The notes under the pieces: model-generated
What the model saw: only the letters and a program-made list of their open reading frames with translations
What the model was told of the DNA's origin: nothing
The model's database searches: none
Translations under genes and position numbers: made by a program
Part shown: positions 1-7,857 of the stretch, piece by piece
Numbering within the stretch: the stretch's first letter is position 1
How the letters are laid out: each line of letters opens with the position of its first letter
Assembly: GCA_046048295.1 (NCBI GenBank)
Contig: JBJOGJ010000045.1
Span: 1-21,030 of the forward strand
Origin: CBDCWA01 sp046048295
GTDB taxonomy: Bacteria > Pseudomonadota > Alphaproteobacteria > Rhizobiales > Hyphomicrobiaceae
DNA: 21,030 nt
Direction: 5' to 3'

Positions 1-44
1 TCGCCGCGATCGAACACGAGGTCGGCGCGGGCGTAGGTTGCCAT
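1..44 (-). CDS. argD: Probable acetylornithine aminotransferase, N-terminal start only (partial)
   Basis: Only the first 14 complete codons are inside the window, read leftward from an ATG at 44-42: MATYARADLVFDRG, then the edge. This opening resembles the 'YxRxxLxFERGEG' start of rhizobial ArgD, the pyridoxal-phosphate transaminase that makes N-acetylornithine in arginine synthesis. From memory, argD beside gcrA is a common arrangement in this order, which supports the call. An AGGA stands about 12 bases before the ATG as a modest ribosome binding site. Identity rests on 14 residues and context, so another class III aminotransferase is possible. Confidence 0.55.
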   Translation of the reverse strand, partial: MATYARADLVFDRG

Positions 45-135
45 TACGGGGGAATTTCCTGCCGGCCTTCCACCGTGATTTACAGTCGGTTCGGTCGCCG
101 GCGGCGCCCTACTCATGACGGCCTCATCCTGCGAA

Positions 136-166
136 AAAATCAAAAAGCCGCCGGGACCCGGCGGCC
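136..166 (-). terminator. Intrinsic terminator-like hairpin on the minus strand, in the argD leader region
   Basis: Bases 147-155 and 157-165 are perfectly complementary (GCCGCCGGG with CCCGGCGGC). On the minus strand this GC-rich stem runs straight into TTTTTGATTTTTT (146-134), the layout of a factor-independent terminator. It points leftward and lies about 90 bases before the argD start, with no gene just upstream of it on that strand. It could therefore end a short untranslated RNA or act as an attenuator in the argD leader. Confidence 0.7.
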
Positions 167-185
167 AGACCTCGATATGGCTTTA

Positions 186-214
186 TGGTTACGCGGCGGT
201 CATGCCGGTGTCAA
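186..214 (-). promoter_or_regulatory. Candidate minus-strand promoter ahead of the hairpin
   Basis: Read on the minus strand, TTGACA (214-209) is followed after 17 bases by TAACCA (191-186). The -35 hexamer and the spacing are good; the -10 is weak, as is common in alphaproteobacteria. A start near 180 would make a transcript that meets the terminator hairpin after only about 15-45 bases, then continues to argD if it reads through. Confidence 0.3.
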
Positions 215-680
215 CGCGAGAGGCGGGCAGGGCAAAACGGCGCCAGGAATGCTTCGACCTGGCTGGCAAGCCCGATTGTCAAACATACAGCGAACACATT
301 GCCGTCTGTGTCCTGACGGCAACGAGAAGCTGGCAATGGAGCGAATCAGAACAAAGCAAATCTTGCAGAATGGTTACTGGATGAGGTACTGTCCGCCGGG
401 TCAGACGCGAGATGTAGCGTTAGTTGGTCTGCACCAGTTCTGTCGAGTTGTACGCGTAGGGCGCCCTGTTGGGCTGCCGCGTAAGCGTTAAGTTCCACAA
501 AGTCAAATCTGTACAGCGTCAGTCGCGGTTCGTCGTGCGTGCTTTTGCCAGTTGGCACGTGCAGCTGCGGTCCCTGTTCGTTTGTGTTCGTCAGCGTGCC
601 CCGGCGCGCAGCCGACGCTCGCCTGCAGTGGATTGCTCGTGCGGTCGATCCGTTTGCCAGACGGGTTCTCCCGAAGTGGA

Positions 681-696
681 GAGTCTGCAGTGATTC
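681..696. promoter_or_regulatory. Two GANTC (CcrM methylation) sites just before gcrA
   Basis: GAGTC at 681-685 and GATTC at 692-696 lie 18-33 bases upstream of the gcrA ATG; another GAATC lies at 343-347. GANTC is the target of the alphaproteobacterial cell-cycle methyltransferase CcrM, and GcrA is known to act at methylated GANTC promoters, so autoregulation or methylation-dependent timing is plausible. The sites are seen; the regulation is inferred. Confidence 0.45.
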
Positions 697-713
697 CAAG
701 GGAGCAACAAGTC

Positions 714-1262
714 ATGACCTGGACCGACGAGCGCGTCGAGCTTCTGAAAAAGCTCTGGTCCGATGGATTGAGCGCAAGCCAGATCGCAGGCCGCCTCGGC
801 GGCGTCACTCGCAATGCCGTAATAGGCAAGGTGCACCGGCTCGGCCTGTCGGGCCGCAGCCAGACGACACGGCAACCGTCCACCCGCACGCGGGCACACA
901 TTCGCACCGTGCGTCGCATTCAGAAACCCAAGTACGCTCCCGTAGGCAATCAAGCTCTCAGGGCGCTGCTGCATCCGGATGCGGAGCCACTCGGCCCGCA
1001 AATCGAGGAAATCGAAATTCCGATCGCGGAGCGCAAGTCGCTTCAGGATCTCACCGAGTCCAGCTGCCGGTGGCCGATTGGCGACCCCCAGCTCGAAGAC
1101 TTTCATTTCTGCAACCGATCCAAGGTGCCAGGCCTTCCCTATTGCGAGCACCATGCGCGGCGCGCCTTTCAGCCACCACAGCAGCGTCGGCGCACCGGCC
1201 ATGCGCTTCCGGACAGCAGCACACTCACCAAGCTCATTCGCGAACCGATGAAGGCCGACTGA
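714..1262 (+). CDS. gcrA: GcrA family cell-cycle transcription regulator
   Basis: The protein (182 aa) acts with sigma-70 RNA polymerase to set expression of cell-cycle genes at CcrM-methylated promoters in alphaproteobacteria. It opens with the family hallmark MTWTDERVELLKKLWSDG, then ASQIAGRLGGVTRNAVIGK (about 21-39), the helix-turn-helix region that reads DNA. A variable basic linker follows, then a conserved C-terminal block with CRWPIGDP (118-125), FC (132-133) and YCEHH (143-147), the cysteine/histidine-rich part seen in the family. I chose the ATG at 714 because it gives the canonical N-terminus and has AGGGAG about 9 bases upstream; longer in-frame starts only add unconserved sequence. 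The gene is divergent from argD and convergent with phoB. Confidence 0.95.
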   Translation: MTWTDERVELLKKLWSDGLSASQIAGRLGGVTRNAVIGKVHRLGLSGRSQTTRQPSTRTRAHIRTVRRIQKPKYAPVGNQALRALLHPDAEPLGPQIEEIEIPIAERKSLQDLTESSCRWPIGDPQLEDFHFCNRSKVPGLPYCEHHARRAFQPPQQRRRTGHALPDSSTLTKLIREPMKAD

Positions 1263-1289
1263 GCGGGTCGACGCAAGACATCAAGCAGG

Positions 1290-1307
1290 CCGGCTCACCT
1301 GAGCCGG
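1290..1307. other. Perfect 8-bp hairpin after gcrA
   Basis: CCGGCTCA (1290-1297) pairs with TGAGCCGG (1300-1307) around a two-base centre. It lies between the gcrA stop and the main terminator and has no T tract of its own. It may protect the gcrA mRNA 3' end or strengthen termination. Confidence 0.45.
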
Positions 1308-1321
1308 ACGGCAGCGGGGGG

Positions 1322-1360
1322 AAAACCGGGAGCAGCGGGGCTAGCTCCCGGTTTTCTTTT
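1322..1360. terminator. Bidirectional terminator between gcrA and phoB
   Basis: AAAACCGGGAGC (1322-1333) pairs with GCTCCCGGTTTT (1344-1355) around a 10-base loop, a perfect 12-bp stem. On the plus strand the T-rich run continues to 1360 (TTTTCTTTT), a classic intrinsic terminator for gcrA. On the minus strand the stem also ends in TTTT, so it can stop the pho-pst transcript coming from phoB, whose stop codon is at 1437. Confidence 0.85.
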
Positions 1361-1436
1361 CCATGTCGCGAAAACTCGGGAAACGCCGTGCTGCCGAAGC
1401 CGCTAATCTGAGTCTGCGGCATAAAGCGCCTTGGCT

Positions 1437-2138
1437 CTAAGCTCCGTCCGCGGGGCGATCGCCGATCACGTATCCGGCGCCGCGGACCGTACGGATCGGA
1501 TCGGTTTCGCTGCCGCGGATCAGCGCCTTGCGCAGGCGGCCGATGTGGACGTCAACAGTGCGTTCGTCGATGAACGCATCGCGCCCCCAGACACCGTCCA
1601 GCAACTGTGTGCGAGAGAGCACGCGGCCCGGACTTTCCATCAGGAACTCGAGGAGGCGGAACTCCGTCGGCCCGAGCTTGACCTCGCGCTGGCCACGGAT
1701 GACCTTGTGGGCGGCACGATCAAGCTGGATATCATTGATGCACAGCGTTTCGGCTATGCGGTCGGGCGCAGCGCGGCGCAACAGAGCCTTCACTCGAGCA
1801 ATGAGTTCCGGAACTGAGAACGGCTTCACCATGTAGTCGTCGGCGCCGGTCTCCAGGCCGCGGATGCGGTCCGTTTCCTCGCCGCGAGCCGTCAACATCA
1901 GGATCGGGATGGCGCGAGTCTGCGTCTTGGCCCTGAGGCGCCGGCACAGCTCGATGCCGGATACCGAGGGGAGCATCCAGTCCAGAACCATCAGGTCTGG
2001 ACGCTCCTCGGCAATCATGATCTCGGCGTCGTCACCATTGTCCGTCTCAACAACCTTGAAACTTTCCGCTTCGAGATTGTAGCGCAAGAGTTCGCTCAAC
2101 GCGCTATCGTCCTCGACGATCATGACTTTGGCTGACAT
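1437..2138 (-). CDS. phoB: Phosphate regulon response regulator PhoB
   Basis: This OmpR/PhoB-class response regulator (233 aa) is phosphorylated by PhoR under phosphate limitation and then binds Pho boxes. The receiver domain (about 4-118) has the acidic pair D10/D11, phospho-acceptor D53 in LDWMLP, T83 and K105 in the VKPF motif. The C-terminal winged helix (about 130-228) has GPTEFRLLEFLM, RTVDVHIGRLR and a closing VRGAGYVI. The start at 2138 gives the standard MSAKVMIVEDD opening with GGGAGC just upstream; an earlier in-frame ATG at 2186 would only add 16 unconserved residues. It is the last gene of the cluster, 58 bases after phoU. Confidence 0.95.
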   Translation of the reverse strand: MSAKVMIVEDDSALSELLRYNLEAESFKVVETDNGDDAEIMIAEERPDLMVLDWMLPSVSGIELCRRLRAKTQTRAIPILMLTARGEETDRIRGLETGADDYMVKPFSVPELIARVKALLRRAAPDRIAETLCINDIQLDRAAHKVIRGQREVKLGPTEFRLLEFLMESPGRVLSRTQLLDGVWGRDAFIDERTVDVHIGRLRKALIRGSETDPIRTVRGAGYVIGDRPADGA

Positions 2139-2196
2139 GATGCGGCTCCCGTTTTCGGACCATCCCAAGACAGATTTTCGCCACACCCGCCGGAGG

Positions 2197-2907
2197 TCAA
2201 CCCTGCGAGATAAGCGTGGAAGGCGTGGTGTCTCCCTTTGGGCGATCCTCGGTAATGTTGCTACCGTTCACCCAGTAGAAGACGGTCTCTGCGATATTGG
2301 TGCAATGGTCGCCGATTCGCTCCAGGTTCTTGGCGCCGAACAGAAGATGCGTGCACAGACCGATGTAGCGCGGATCCTCCATCATGTAGGTGAGGAGTTC
2401 GCGGAAGATCGAGTTGTACATTGCGTCGATCTGCTCGTCGTTGCGCCAGACCTCGAGCGCAAGGCCGGCATCCCGCTCGGAATGGGCGTCGAGAATCTCC
2501 TTCAACTGGCGCAGTGTCAGCTCCACCATGTTACGCAGTCCGGACTTCAGACCGCCCGGGATCTGCTCCTCAGCAATCGTAAGAGCTCGCTTCGCGATGT
2601 TCTTTGCAAGATCGCCGATACGCTCGAGTTCAAGCGAGATGCGCAGCGCTGCCATAATATGGCGCAGATCGTCGGCCATCGGCTGGCGACGTGCGATAAT
2701 CTCGATCACCTGCGCCTCGATGGCGCGCTGGAGCTGATCGATCGTCTTGTCCCCGTCGATGGCGACGCTCGCCGCCACGGGATCGCGATGGTTGAGAGCG
2801 TCGAACGCCTTACCGAGGCTTCGCTCGGCCAGCCCACCCATTTCGGCAATCATTCTGTCGAGGGTGGCCAGTTCTGAATCGAACAACTTTACGGTATGTT
2901 CCGTCAT
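2197..2907 (-). CDS. phoU: Phosphate transport regulator PhoU
   Basis: PhoU (236 aa) is a cytoplasmic all-helical protein that links the Pst transporter to PhoR and keeps the Pho regulon off when phosphate is plentiful. It has the two tandem three-helix PhoU repeats, each with the metal-binding E/DxxxD-type signature: LELERIGDLAKNIAKR in the first and KNLERIGDHCTNIAE in the second. Length is normal. A very strong ribosome binding site (GGAGGTGAACT) stands directly before the ATG at 2907. The gene lies between pstB (86-base gap) and phoB, the usual operon order. Confidence 0.95.
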   Translation of the reverse strand: MTEHTVKLFDSELATLDRMIAEMGGLAERSLGKAFDALNHRDPVAASVAIDGDKTIDQLQRAIEAQVIEIIARRQPMADDLRHIMAALRISLELERIGDLAKNIAKRALTIAEEQIPGGLKSGLRNMVELTLRQLKEILDAHSERDAGLALEVWRNDEQIDAMYNSIFRELLTYMMEDPRYIGLCTHLLFGAKNLERIGDHCTNIAETVFYWVNGSNITEDRPKGDTTPSTLISQG

Positions 2908-2993
2908 AGTTCACCTCCGGGGGCCGCCTCCTGCTGCCTTATGCCAAACACAGCTTCCTGCGCCGCGCGCAGATAACAATCCAGCGAAAATGA

Positions 2994-3815
2994 CTAGCCA
3001 AAACGGCCGGTTATGTAATCGCGGGTACGCTCGTCCTGAGGGTTTGTAAAGATCTGGTTGGTCTCGCCTTCCTCGACAAGGATGCCCAGGTGGAAGAACG
3101 CCGTGCGCTGAGAGACGCGGGCTGCCTGCTGCATGGAGTGCGTGACGATCATGATGGTGAAGTTCTCGCGCAGTTCGTCGATCAGCTCCTCCACCTTGGC
3201 GGTGGCGATTGGATCGAGGGCCGAGCAGGGCTCATCCATCAGAATGACATCCGGCTTGGTGGCGATCGCGCGGGCGATGCAGAGGCGCTGCTGCTGGCCA
3301 CCTGAGAGACCGGTTCCCGGTTCTTGCAGACGGTCCTTCACCTCGTTCCAGAGGCCGGCCTTCTGGAGGCTCGTGTGGACGACTTCCTCGAGCTCTCCCT
3401 TTGATTTTGTCAGGCCATGGATCCTGGGACCATAGGCGACATTCTCGAAAATCGACTTGGGGAAGGGGTTGGGCTTCTGGAAAACCATGCCGACGCGGGC
3501 ACGCAACTCGACGACGTCGAGCGAAGGGTCATAAATGTCCTGCCCGTCGATTTTCGTGGTTCCGGTAACCCTGCAAATCGGAATCGTGTCATTCATGCGG
3601 TTCACGCAGCGAAGATAGGTGGACTTGCCGCAGCCGGACGGGCCGATGAGCGCCGTGACGGAATTTGCCGGCACGTCCAGATCGACATCGTAAAGCGCCT
3701 GTTTGGCACCGTAGAACACGCACACCTTGCGACTCGAAACCTTAATGCTGCTGATGGCGGCTTGGCCTACTGGGGCCGCCGGGGCTGCGGATTCAGCGAC
3801 GACTCGTTGATCCAT
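2994..3815 (-). CDS. pstB: Phosphate ABC transporter ATP-binding protein PstB
   Basis: PstB (273 aa) is the ATPase that powers high-affinity phosphate import through PstC-PstA at the inner membrane. Visible motifs are Walker A GPSGCGKST (58-66), the Q-loop glutamine in MVFQKPNPFP, the ABC signature LSGGQQQR (170-177), Walker B ILMDEP (191-196) and the switch histidine H226 in VTHSM. A non-conserved N-terminal stretch of about 24 residues is normal in this order. I chose the ATG at 3815 because AGGAG lies 8 bases ahead of it; the in-frame ATG at 3887 would sit inside pstA. The gap to pstA is 28 bases. Confidence 0.96.
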   Translation of the reverse strand: MDQRVVAESAAPAAPVGQAAISSIKVSSRKVCVFYGAKQALYDVDLDVPANSVTALIGPSGCGKSTYLRCVNRMNDTIPICRVTGTTKIDGQDIYDPSLDVVELRARVGMVFQKPNPFPKSIFENVAYGPRIHGLTKSKGELEEVVHTSLQKAGLWNEVKDRLQEPGTGLSGGQQQRLCIARAIATKPDVILMDEPCSALDPIATAKVEELIDELRENFTIMIVTHSMQQAARVSQRTAFFHLGILVEEGETNQIFTNPQDERTRDYITGRFG

Positions 3816-3843
3816 AGTAGGGCTCCTTTTTTCGTCTCGCGGA

Positions 3844-5172
3844 TTACCATTTACGCTCGAAGCGATTACGCAAAATGACCGCGACACTATTCATGATCAT
3901 GAGGAAAGCCAGCAGCACCAGCGTGCCGCCCGCAGCACGTTCGATGAAGCCGCGAAGGTCCGCTTTTGGCCCCGCCCAGTAATATATGAGGCCAGGCATC
4001 GCCGTTGCCGGGTCGAGCGGCGTCTGGGGAGCATCACCAACGTAGGCGATAAGGCCCAGCATCAGTAGAGGCGCAGTCTCACCCGCTGCCTGCACGAGAC
4101 CAATGATCGTGCCTGTCAGGATCCCCGGTACAGCAAGCGGGAGCGTGTGGTGAAAAAACGTTTGCATCTTGGACGCGCCTACGCCGAGCGCGGCCTCCCG
4201 GATCGAAGGCGGTACGGCGCGAATTGCCGCACGTGTAGCGATGATCACAGTTGGCAGCGTCATCAAAGTCAGCACCAGGCCACCCACCAGTGATGCGGAG
4301 CGCGGCATGCCGAAAAAGTTGATGAACACTGCGAGACCAAGAAGACCAAAGACGATGGAAGGCACGGCGGCTAGATTGTTGATGTTCACTTCGATCAGGT
4401 CGGTGAACCAGTTTCTCGGCGCAAACTCCTCAAGATAGGCCGCCGCTGCGACGCCAATCGGCACCGCCAGCAGAACCACCGTAAGCATCATGTAAAAGGT
4501 GCCGACGATGCCCACCCACATGCCAGCCATTTCTGGCAGCGAAGAATCCGTCCGAGTGATGAGACCGAGGCTTAACTGTTTCTCGAGCCGACCATCCTTC
4601 GCAAGCTTGTCGATGACCGCGATTTGATCGTCCTTAACCAGGCGAAGTTCGTTTGGAGTGCTCCGAGAAATATTGTCCTTCATCAGCTGGTCGATGTTCG
4701 AGTTGACCAACAACCAGACTGGCACGGTCTTCCCTGCTAGAGAGCGATCCGCCAGATACATGTCACGGAGCTGCACATCGACGCCGCGAGAAAGAACTTC
4801 ATAGAGGCGGAGACGTTCTCTCCTATTGGTCGGAGGTGCGGACAGCCCGACGGCTTTTAGAAGGGCCTTACGGGCGAGATCCGTCCATTCAGCGCGATAC
4901 AGTTCATCAATGGTCGCTTTCCCTGTCGGATCGATGACCGACTTGTCGAAAGTCACATCGAGCTTCACTGATGTCTGCTGGAATGCGGTCCAGCCGTTAT
5001 AAGTGATGGCACTGAACAACGCGACAACGCATAATATGCCAAACGAGAGGGCCAGAATGCCGTACATCCTGAAGCGCCATTCCGCTGCATGACGGCGCGA
5101 GAGCCGGGTCTTGTCGCCGTGCACGGGAGAGCGGCCGGTGACTGCCGGGGTAGCGGTGGTATCGGTCGGCAT
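3844..5172 (-). CDS. pstA: Phosphate ABC transporter permease PstA (long form)
   Basis: PstA (442 aa) is one of the two membrane subunits that form the phosphate channel. After a polar N-terminus there is one membrane helix (about 38-60), then a soluble extracytoplasmic insert of roughly 150 residues matching the DUF3333 region of alphaproteobacterial PstA, then the permease core with about five helices. The coupling loop with the EAA motif is EAALGVGASKMQTFFHHTLP, which contacts PstB. E. coli PstA is near 296 aa, so this is the long rhizobial type. Its ATG overlaps the pstC stop by one base (TAATG), pointing to translational coupling. Confidence 0.95.
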   Translation of the reverse strand: MPTDTTATPAVTGRSPVHGDKTRLSRRHAAEWRFRMYGILALSFGILCVVALFSAITYNGWTAFQQTSVKLDVTFDKSVIDPTGKATIDELYRAEWTDLARKALLKAVGLSAPPTNRRERLRLYEVLSRGVDVQLRDMYLADRSLAGKTVPVWLLVNSNIDQLMKDNISRSTPNELRLVKDDQIAVIDKLAKDGRLEKQLSLGLITRTDSSLPEMAGMWVGIVGTFYMMLTVVLLAVPIGVAAAAYLEEFAPRNWFTDLIEVNINNLAAVPSIVFGLLGLAVFINFFGMPRSASLVGGLVLTLMTLPTVIIATRAAIRAVPPSIREAALGVGASKMQTFFHHTLPLAVPGILTGTIIGLVQAAGETAPLLMLGLIAYVGDAPQTPLDPATAMPGLIYYWAGPKADLRGFIERAAGGTLVLLAFLMIMNSVAVILRNRFERKW

Positions 5173-6653
5173 TACTCGTACTGCTCCTTGTATTTGCGCA
5201 CGATGTAAAGGGCGTAGATGTTGAGCAACAGCGTCATGAAGAACAGCGTAAAACCCAGTGCGAACGCAACCTGCGTCTGAGGGCTTGTAAACTCCAGGTC
5301 GCCGGTGAGCTGACTGACGATCTTAACTGTCATGGTGGTAACGGGCTCAAACGGTGAGAGTGAAAGGGAGGCAGAGACACCGGCTGCCAGAACGACGATC
5401 ATTGTCTCGCCGATGGCGCGAGAGGCAGCAAGCAGCACCGCACCTACGACGCCGGGAAGTGCTGCCGGAAGTATTACCCGGCGGATCGTCTCCGACTTGG
5501 TGGCTCCAAGTCCTAGAGAACCATCACGAAGCGACTGCGGAACCGCCGATATGATATCGTCAGAAAGGGAGGAGACGAAGGGAATCAGCATGATCCCCAT
5601 GACGATGCCTGCGGTAAGCACGCTTCGCGAGCTGATGTCGAAGTAGAGCGCCTGCCCAAGCGATTGCAAAAAGGGGCCGAAGGCGATTAAAGCGAACAAA
5701 CCATATACGATGGTAGGTATGCCAGCGAGGATCTCGAGAACGGGCTTTGCCACCGCACGCACCTTTGGACCTGCATACTCCGAAAGGTAGATCGCAGAGT
5801 AGAGGCCTACCGGGACGGCGACCAAAAGCGCGATGAAGGAGATGTATAGGGTACCCCACAGCAGCGGCAGAAAGCCGAACTGCCCCTCGCCACGGTTGGC
5901 GTCGGCAGAAGAGAACCGGGGATCCCAAACCGTACCAAAGAAAAAGTTCTGCGGCGATACCTTCTGGAAAAAGTGGATGGTTTCGAAAACAACCGAGAAG
6001 ACGATCCCGACCGTAGTCAATATGGCGACCGTCGAAGCTGCTATCATCGCGCCCAGCACAACGGTCTCGACGAGATTGCGCGCACGCATGCGTGGGCCAA
6101 TACGGCTCAGCCCGAACAGGAAGCCGCCGATAGCAAAAATCGCCGCCAAACCCGTGAGTACCCAGGAGCCCCACTGCTGATACGCGACAAAGTCATAGGC
6201 GGCGTCGATCATGAATTTCGGCGGCGGCGAACCAAGGACGATGCCTCGGTTCTGAAGCACCGTCATTGCCGTGTCCGGTGTGGAAAATCCCAGTCGCGAT
6301 TTCTTTACGTTTTCGAATTCCTCGACACTCAGCTTCGGCAGACCTTCGGCGATCGTGCGGACCTGCCCCATGAAGAGGTCAATTTCTGCGCTCGAGCGTT
6401 GGGCAACCACATTCTCAGGCAGCTCGCTGCGAACCAACGACGTGATCGCGGTCGGCTGCGCCCAAGACCAAAAGAAAGTCAGTATGAGTGCCGGAAGTGC
6501 AGTGGAAATCGCGAGGAAAGATCCGTAGTATCCAAGCCTAGAATGCAACTTGTGCGATCCGGTCGACGCAGCCGAGCGGGCTTTAGCAATGCCTATTGGA
6601 ATGGCAATAAGTCCCGCTACCACTAGCGCAAGTACAATAATCGTAGTCGACAC
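5172..6653 (-). CDS. pstC: Phosphate ABC transporter permease PstC (long form)
   Basis: PstC (493 aa) pairs with PstA. It starts with two predicted membrane helices (about 4-24 and 44-66), a soluble stretch of about 100 residues, another helix, and then the permease core. The coupling loop is RDGSLGLGATKSETIRRVIL, and the conserved RAIGETMIV follows. It is far longer than E. coli PstC (about 319 aa), matching the rhizobial type with an extra N-terminal domain. The start is GTG at 6653, with AGGGGA about 8 bases upstream. It lies 157 bases after pstS, across two hairpins. Confidence 0.94.
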   Translation of the reverse strand: MSTTIIVLALVVAGLIAIPIGIAKARSAASTGSHKLHSRLGYYGSFLAISTALPALILTFFWSWAQPTAITSLVRSELPENVVAQRSSAEIDLFMGQVRTIAEGLPKLSVEEFENVKKSRLGFSTPDTAMTVLQNRGIVLGSPPPKFMIDAAYDFVAYQQWGSWVLTGLAAIFAIGGFLFGLSRIGPRMRARNLVETVVLGAMIAASTVAILTTVGIVFSVVFETIHFFQKVSPQNFFFGTVWDPRFSSADANRGEGQFGFLPLLWGTLYISFIALLVAVPVGLYSAIYLSEYAGPKVRAVAKPVLEILAGIPTIVYGLFALIAFGPFLQSLGQALYFDISSRSVLTAGIVMGIMLIPFVSSLSDDIISAVPQSLRDGSLGLGATKSETIRRVILPAALPGVVGAVLLAASRAIGETMIVVLAAGVSASLSLSPFEPVTTMTVKIVSQLTGDLEFTSPQTQVAFALGFTLFFMTLLLNIYALYIVRKYKEQYE

Positions 6654-6683
6654 GGCTTTTCCCCTTTAGAGGCCCTAGCAGCG

Positions 6684-6702
6684 GCCTGCCCCGAGGGGCG
6701 GC
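6684..6702. other. Intercistronic hairpin in pstS-pstC gap (proximal to pstC)
   Basis: GCCCC (6688-6692) pairs with GGGGC (6695-6699), extended by GCC (6684-6686) with GGC (6700-6702) and one bulged base. There is no T tract. With the stronger hairpin at 6753-6777 it probably shapes the pstS-pstC transcript. Confidence 0.4.
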
Positions 6703-6752
6703 GTAGAGAAGCAGGCATAAGTCTCTGCCTACTAGCTGGCAGAACTAGCGGC

Positions 6753-6777
6753 CGCAAGACTCCCGGGGAGCCCTGCG
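6753..6777. other. Strong intercistronic hairpin after pstS
   Basis: Bases 6753-6764 and 6766-6777 form an almost continuous 11-12 bp stem in the minus-strand RNA, including two G-U pairs. No U run follows, so it is not a classic terminator. A stem here, just past the stop of the highly needed binding-protein gene, fits an mRNA 3' stabiliser that raises pstS over pstC, as is known for many ABC transporter operons. Confidence 0.5.
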
Positions 6778-6810
6778 ACCACCAAAGCTCATAATCCGAC
6801 TCTCGTGATC

Positions 6811-7857
6811 TTATTTGAGAGCAGCAGAGACCTTCTTCTGAAGCGCATCGAACTCATTCGACGGCATCGGAACCAAGCCGTAGGCAGCGAGCGGGCCATC
6901 AGAGCCGATCATCTTCTTCGAAGCGAAGAACTGGACATACTCCTTAAGGCCAGGGATTGCCTTCACGTGCGGCAGCTTCACGTAGAAGTACAGCGGACGC
7001 GAAACCGGATATTTGCCGGAAGAGATGGTCTCGACAGACGGGCTGATGCCAGAGATCGTGGCAACCTTCAGCTTGTCTGTGTTGTTCTCGTAGAAGGACA
7101 GCCCGAACACGCCGATGCCTTCCTTGTTGGAGTTCAGACGAGCGAGCGTCTCAGTGTAGTCGCCGTCGATGTCAACCGTGCCGCCATCCTTACGAACAGC
7201 GATGCAGCCCTTGCCAATGGCCTTCTTGTCCATGCCACCCGCCTTCATGGCAGCGTCACCACCAGCCTTCTTGCAGCCAGCAGCCATGACTTTCTCTTCG
7301 AAGACTTCACGGGTACCGTGCTTCTCGCCGGGGATGTAAGCGGCAATCTTCCAGGCAGGGAACTTGGCGTTCACGTCCTTCCAGGTCTTGTTCGGGTTAT
7401 CGACCATCTTGCCGTTGACCGGAACCTGCTTAGCCAGCGCAAGGTAGATATCCTTCGGCTCGAAAGCGAACGAAGGCCCCTTGATGTCCGAGGCGAAGAC
7501 GATGCCGTCGTAGCCAAAGGAAACCTCGAGTACATCTTCCTTCTTGACGCCCGCCGCGGCGCACGCACCGTACTCGCTTTCGCGGATCTTGCGCGAAGAG
7601 TTAGCGACGTCGATGGTGTTCGGGCCAAGACCCTGGCAGAACTGCTTCAGTCCAGCAGACGAACCACCGGACTCGACGACGGGCTTCTTGAACTTCGCGT
7701 AGGACTTGCCGAATTCCTCGGCCACGATGTTCGCGTACGGAAGGACGGTGGACGAACCGGCGATCTGCACCTGGTCGCGTGCCGAAGCCGCGCCGGCAAA
7801 AAGGAAGCCGCCGGCGACGGCAGCCGCCGCGGTTACGGTAAACAACTTGGCTTTCAC
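6811..7857 (-). CDS. pstS: Periplasmic phosphate-binding protein PstS
   Basis: PstS (348 aa) captures phosphate in the periplasm and delivers it to PstC-PstA. With the chosen start it has a Sec signal peptide with a KAK n-region, a hydrophobic core and cleavage after AASA (about residue 26). The mature protein opens QVQIAGSSTVLPYA, where the serine-rich loop binds phosphate, and continues with ESGGSSAGLKQFC and the NSSRKI segment. I prefer the GTG at 7857: AGGGAG lies 6 bases before it. The in-frame ATG at 7872 has no Shine-Dalgarno sequence and would put that AGGGAG inside the coding region. Either start gives a working signal peptide. Confidence 0.95.
   Translation of the reverse strand: MKAKLFTVTAAAAVAGGFLFAGAASARDQVQIAGSSTVLPYANIVAEEFGKSYAKFKKPVVESGGSSAGLKQFCQGLGPNTIDVANSSRKIRESEYGACAAAGVKKEDVLEVSFGYDGIVFASDIKGPSFAFEPKDIYLALAKQVPVNGKMVDNPNKTWKDVNAKFPAWKIAAYIPGEKHGTREVFEEKVMAAGCKKAGGDAAMKAGGMDKKAIGKGCIAVRKDGGTVDIDGDYTETLARLNSNKEGIGVFGLSFYENNTDKLKVATISGISPSVETISSGKYPVSRPLYFYVKLPHVKAIPGLKEYVQFFASKKMIGSDGPLAAYGLVPMPSNEFDALQKKVSAALK

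Larger units (their letters stand above)
45..713. other. Long intergenic region between argD and gcrA
   Basis: These 669 bases hold no convincing protein gene: the open frames on both strands look like chance GC-rich frames and lack good ribosome binding sites. Visible elements are a minus-strand terminator-like hairpin (136-166), a candidate minus-strand promoter (186-214), a stem of GCCAGG (242-247) with CCTGGC (258-263), and a perfect 8-bp inverted repeat TTGCCGTC (299-306) with GACGGCAA (315-322). The octamer ATGGTTAC occurs twice (185-192 and 370-377). The region must carry the divergent promoters of argD and gcrA and could encode a small RNA. I did not recognise tmRNA, SRP RNA, 6S RNA or a tRNA in it. 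Confidence 0.5.

Noticed and set aside
45..713. tmRNA, SRP RNA, 6S RNA or RNase P RNA in the argD-gcrA gap
   Set aside because: I looked for their best-conserved motifs on both strands and found none, so I only propose an unnamed candidate RNA.
539..1411. Long plus-strand open frames (539-1411, 552-1262) around gcrA
   Set aside because: The first is out of frame with gcrA and has low-complexity, arginine- and serine-rich translation; the second only lengthens gcrA with unconserved residues.
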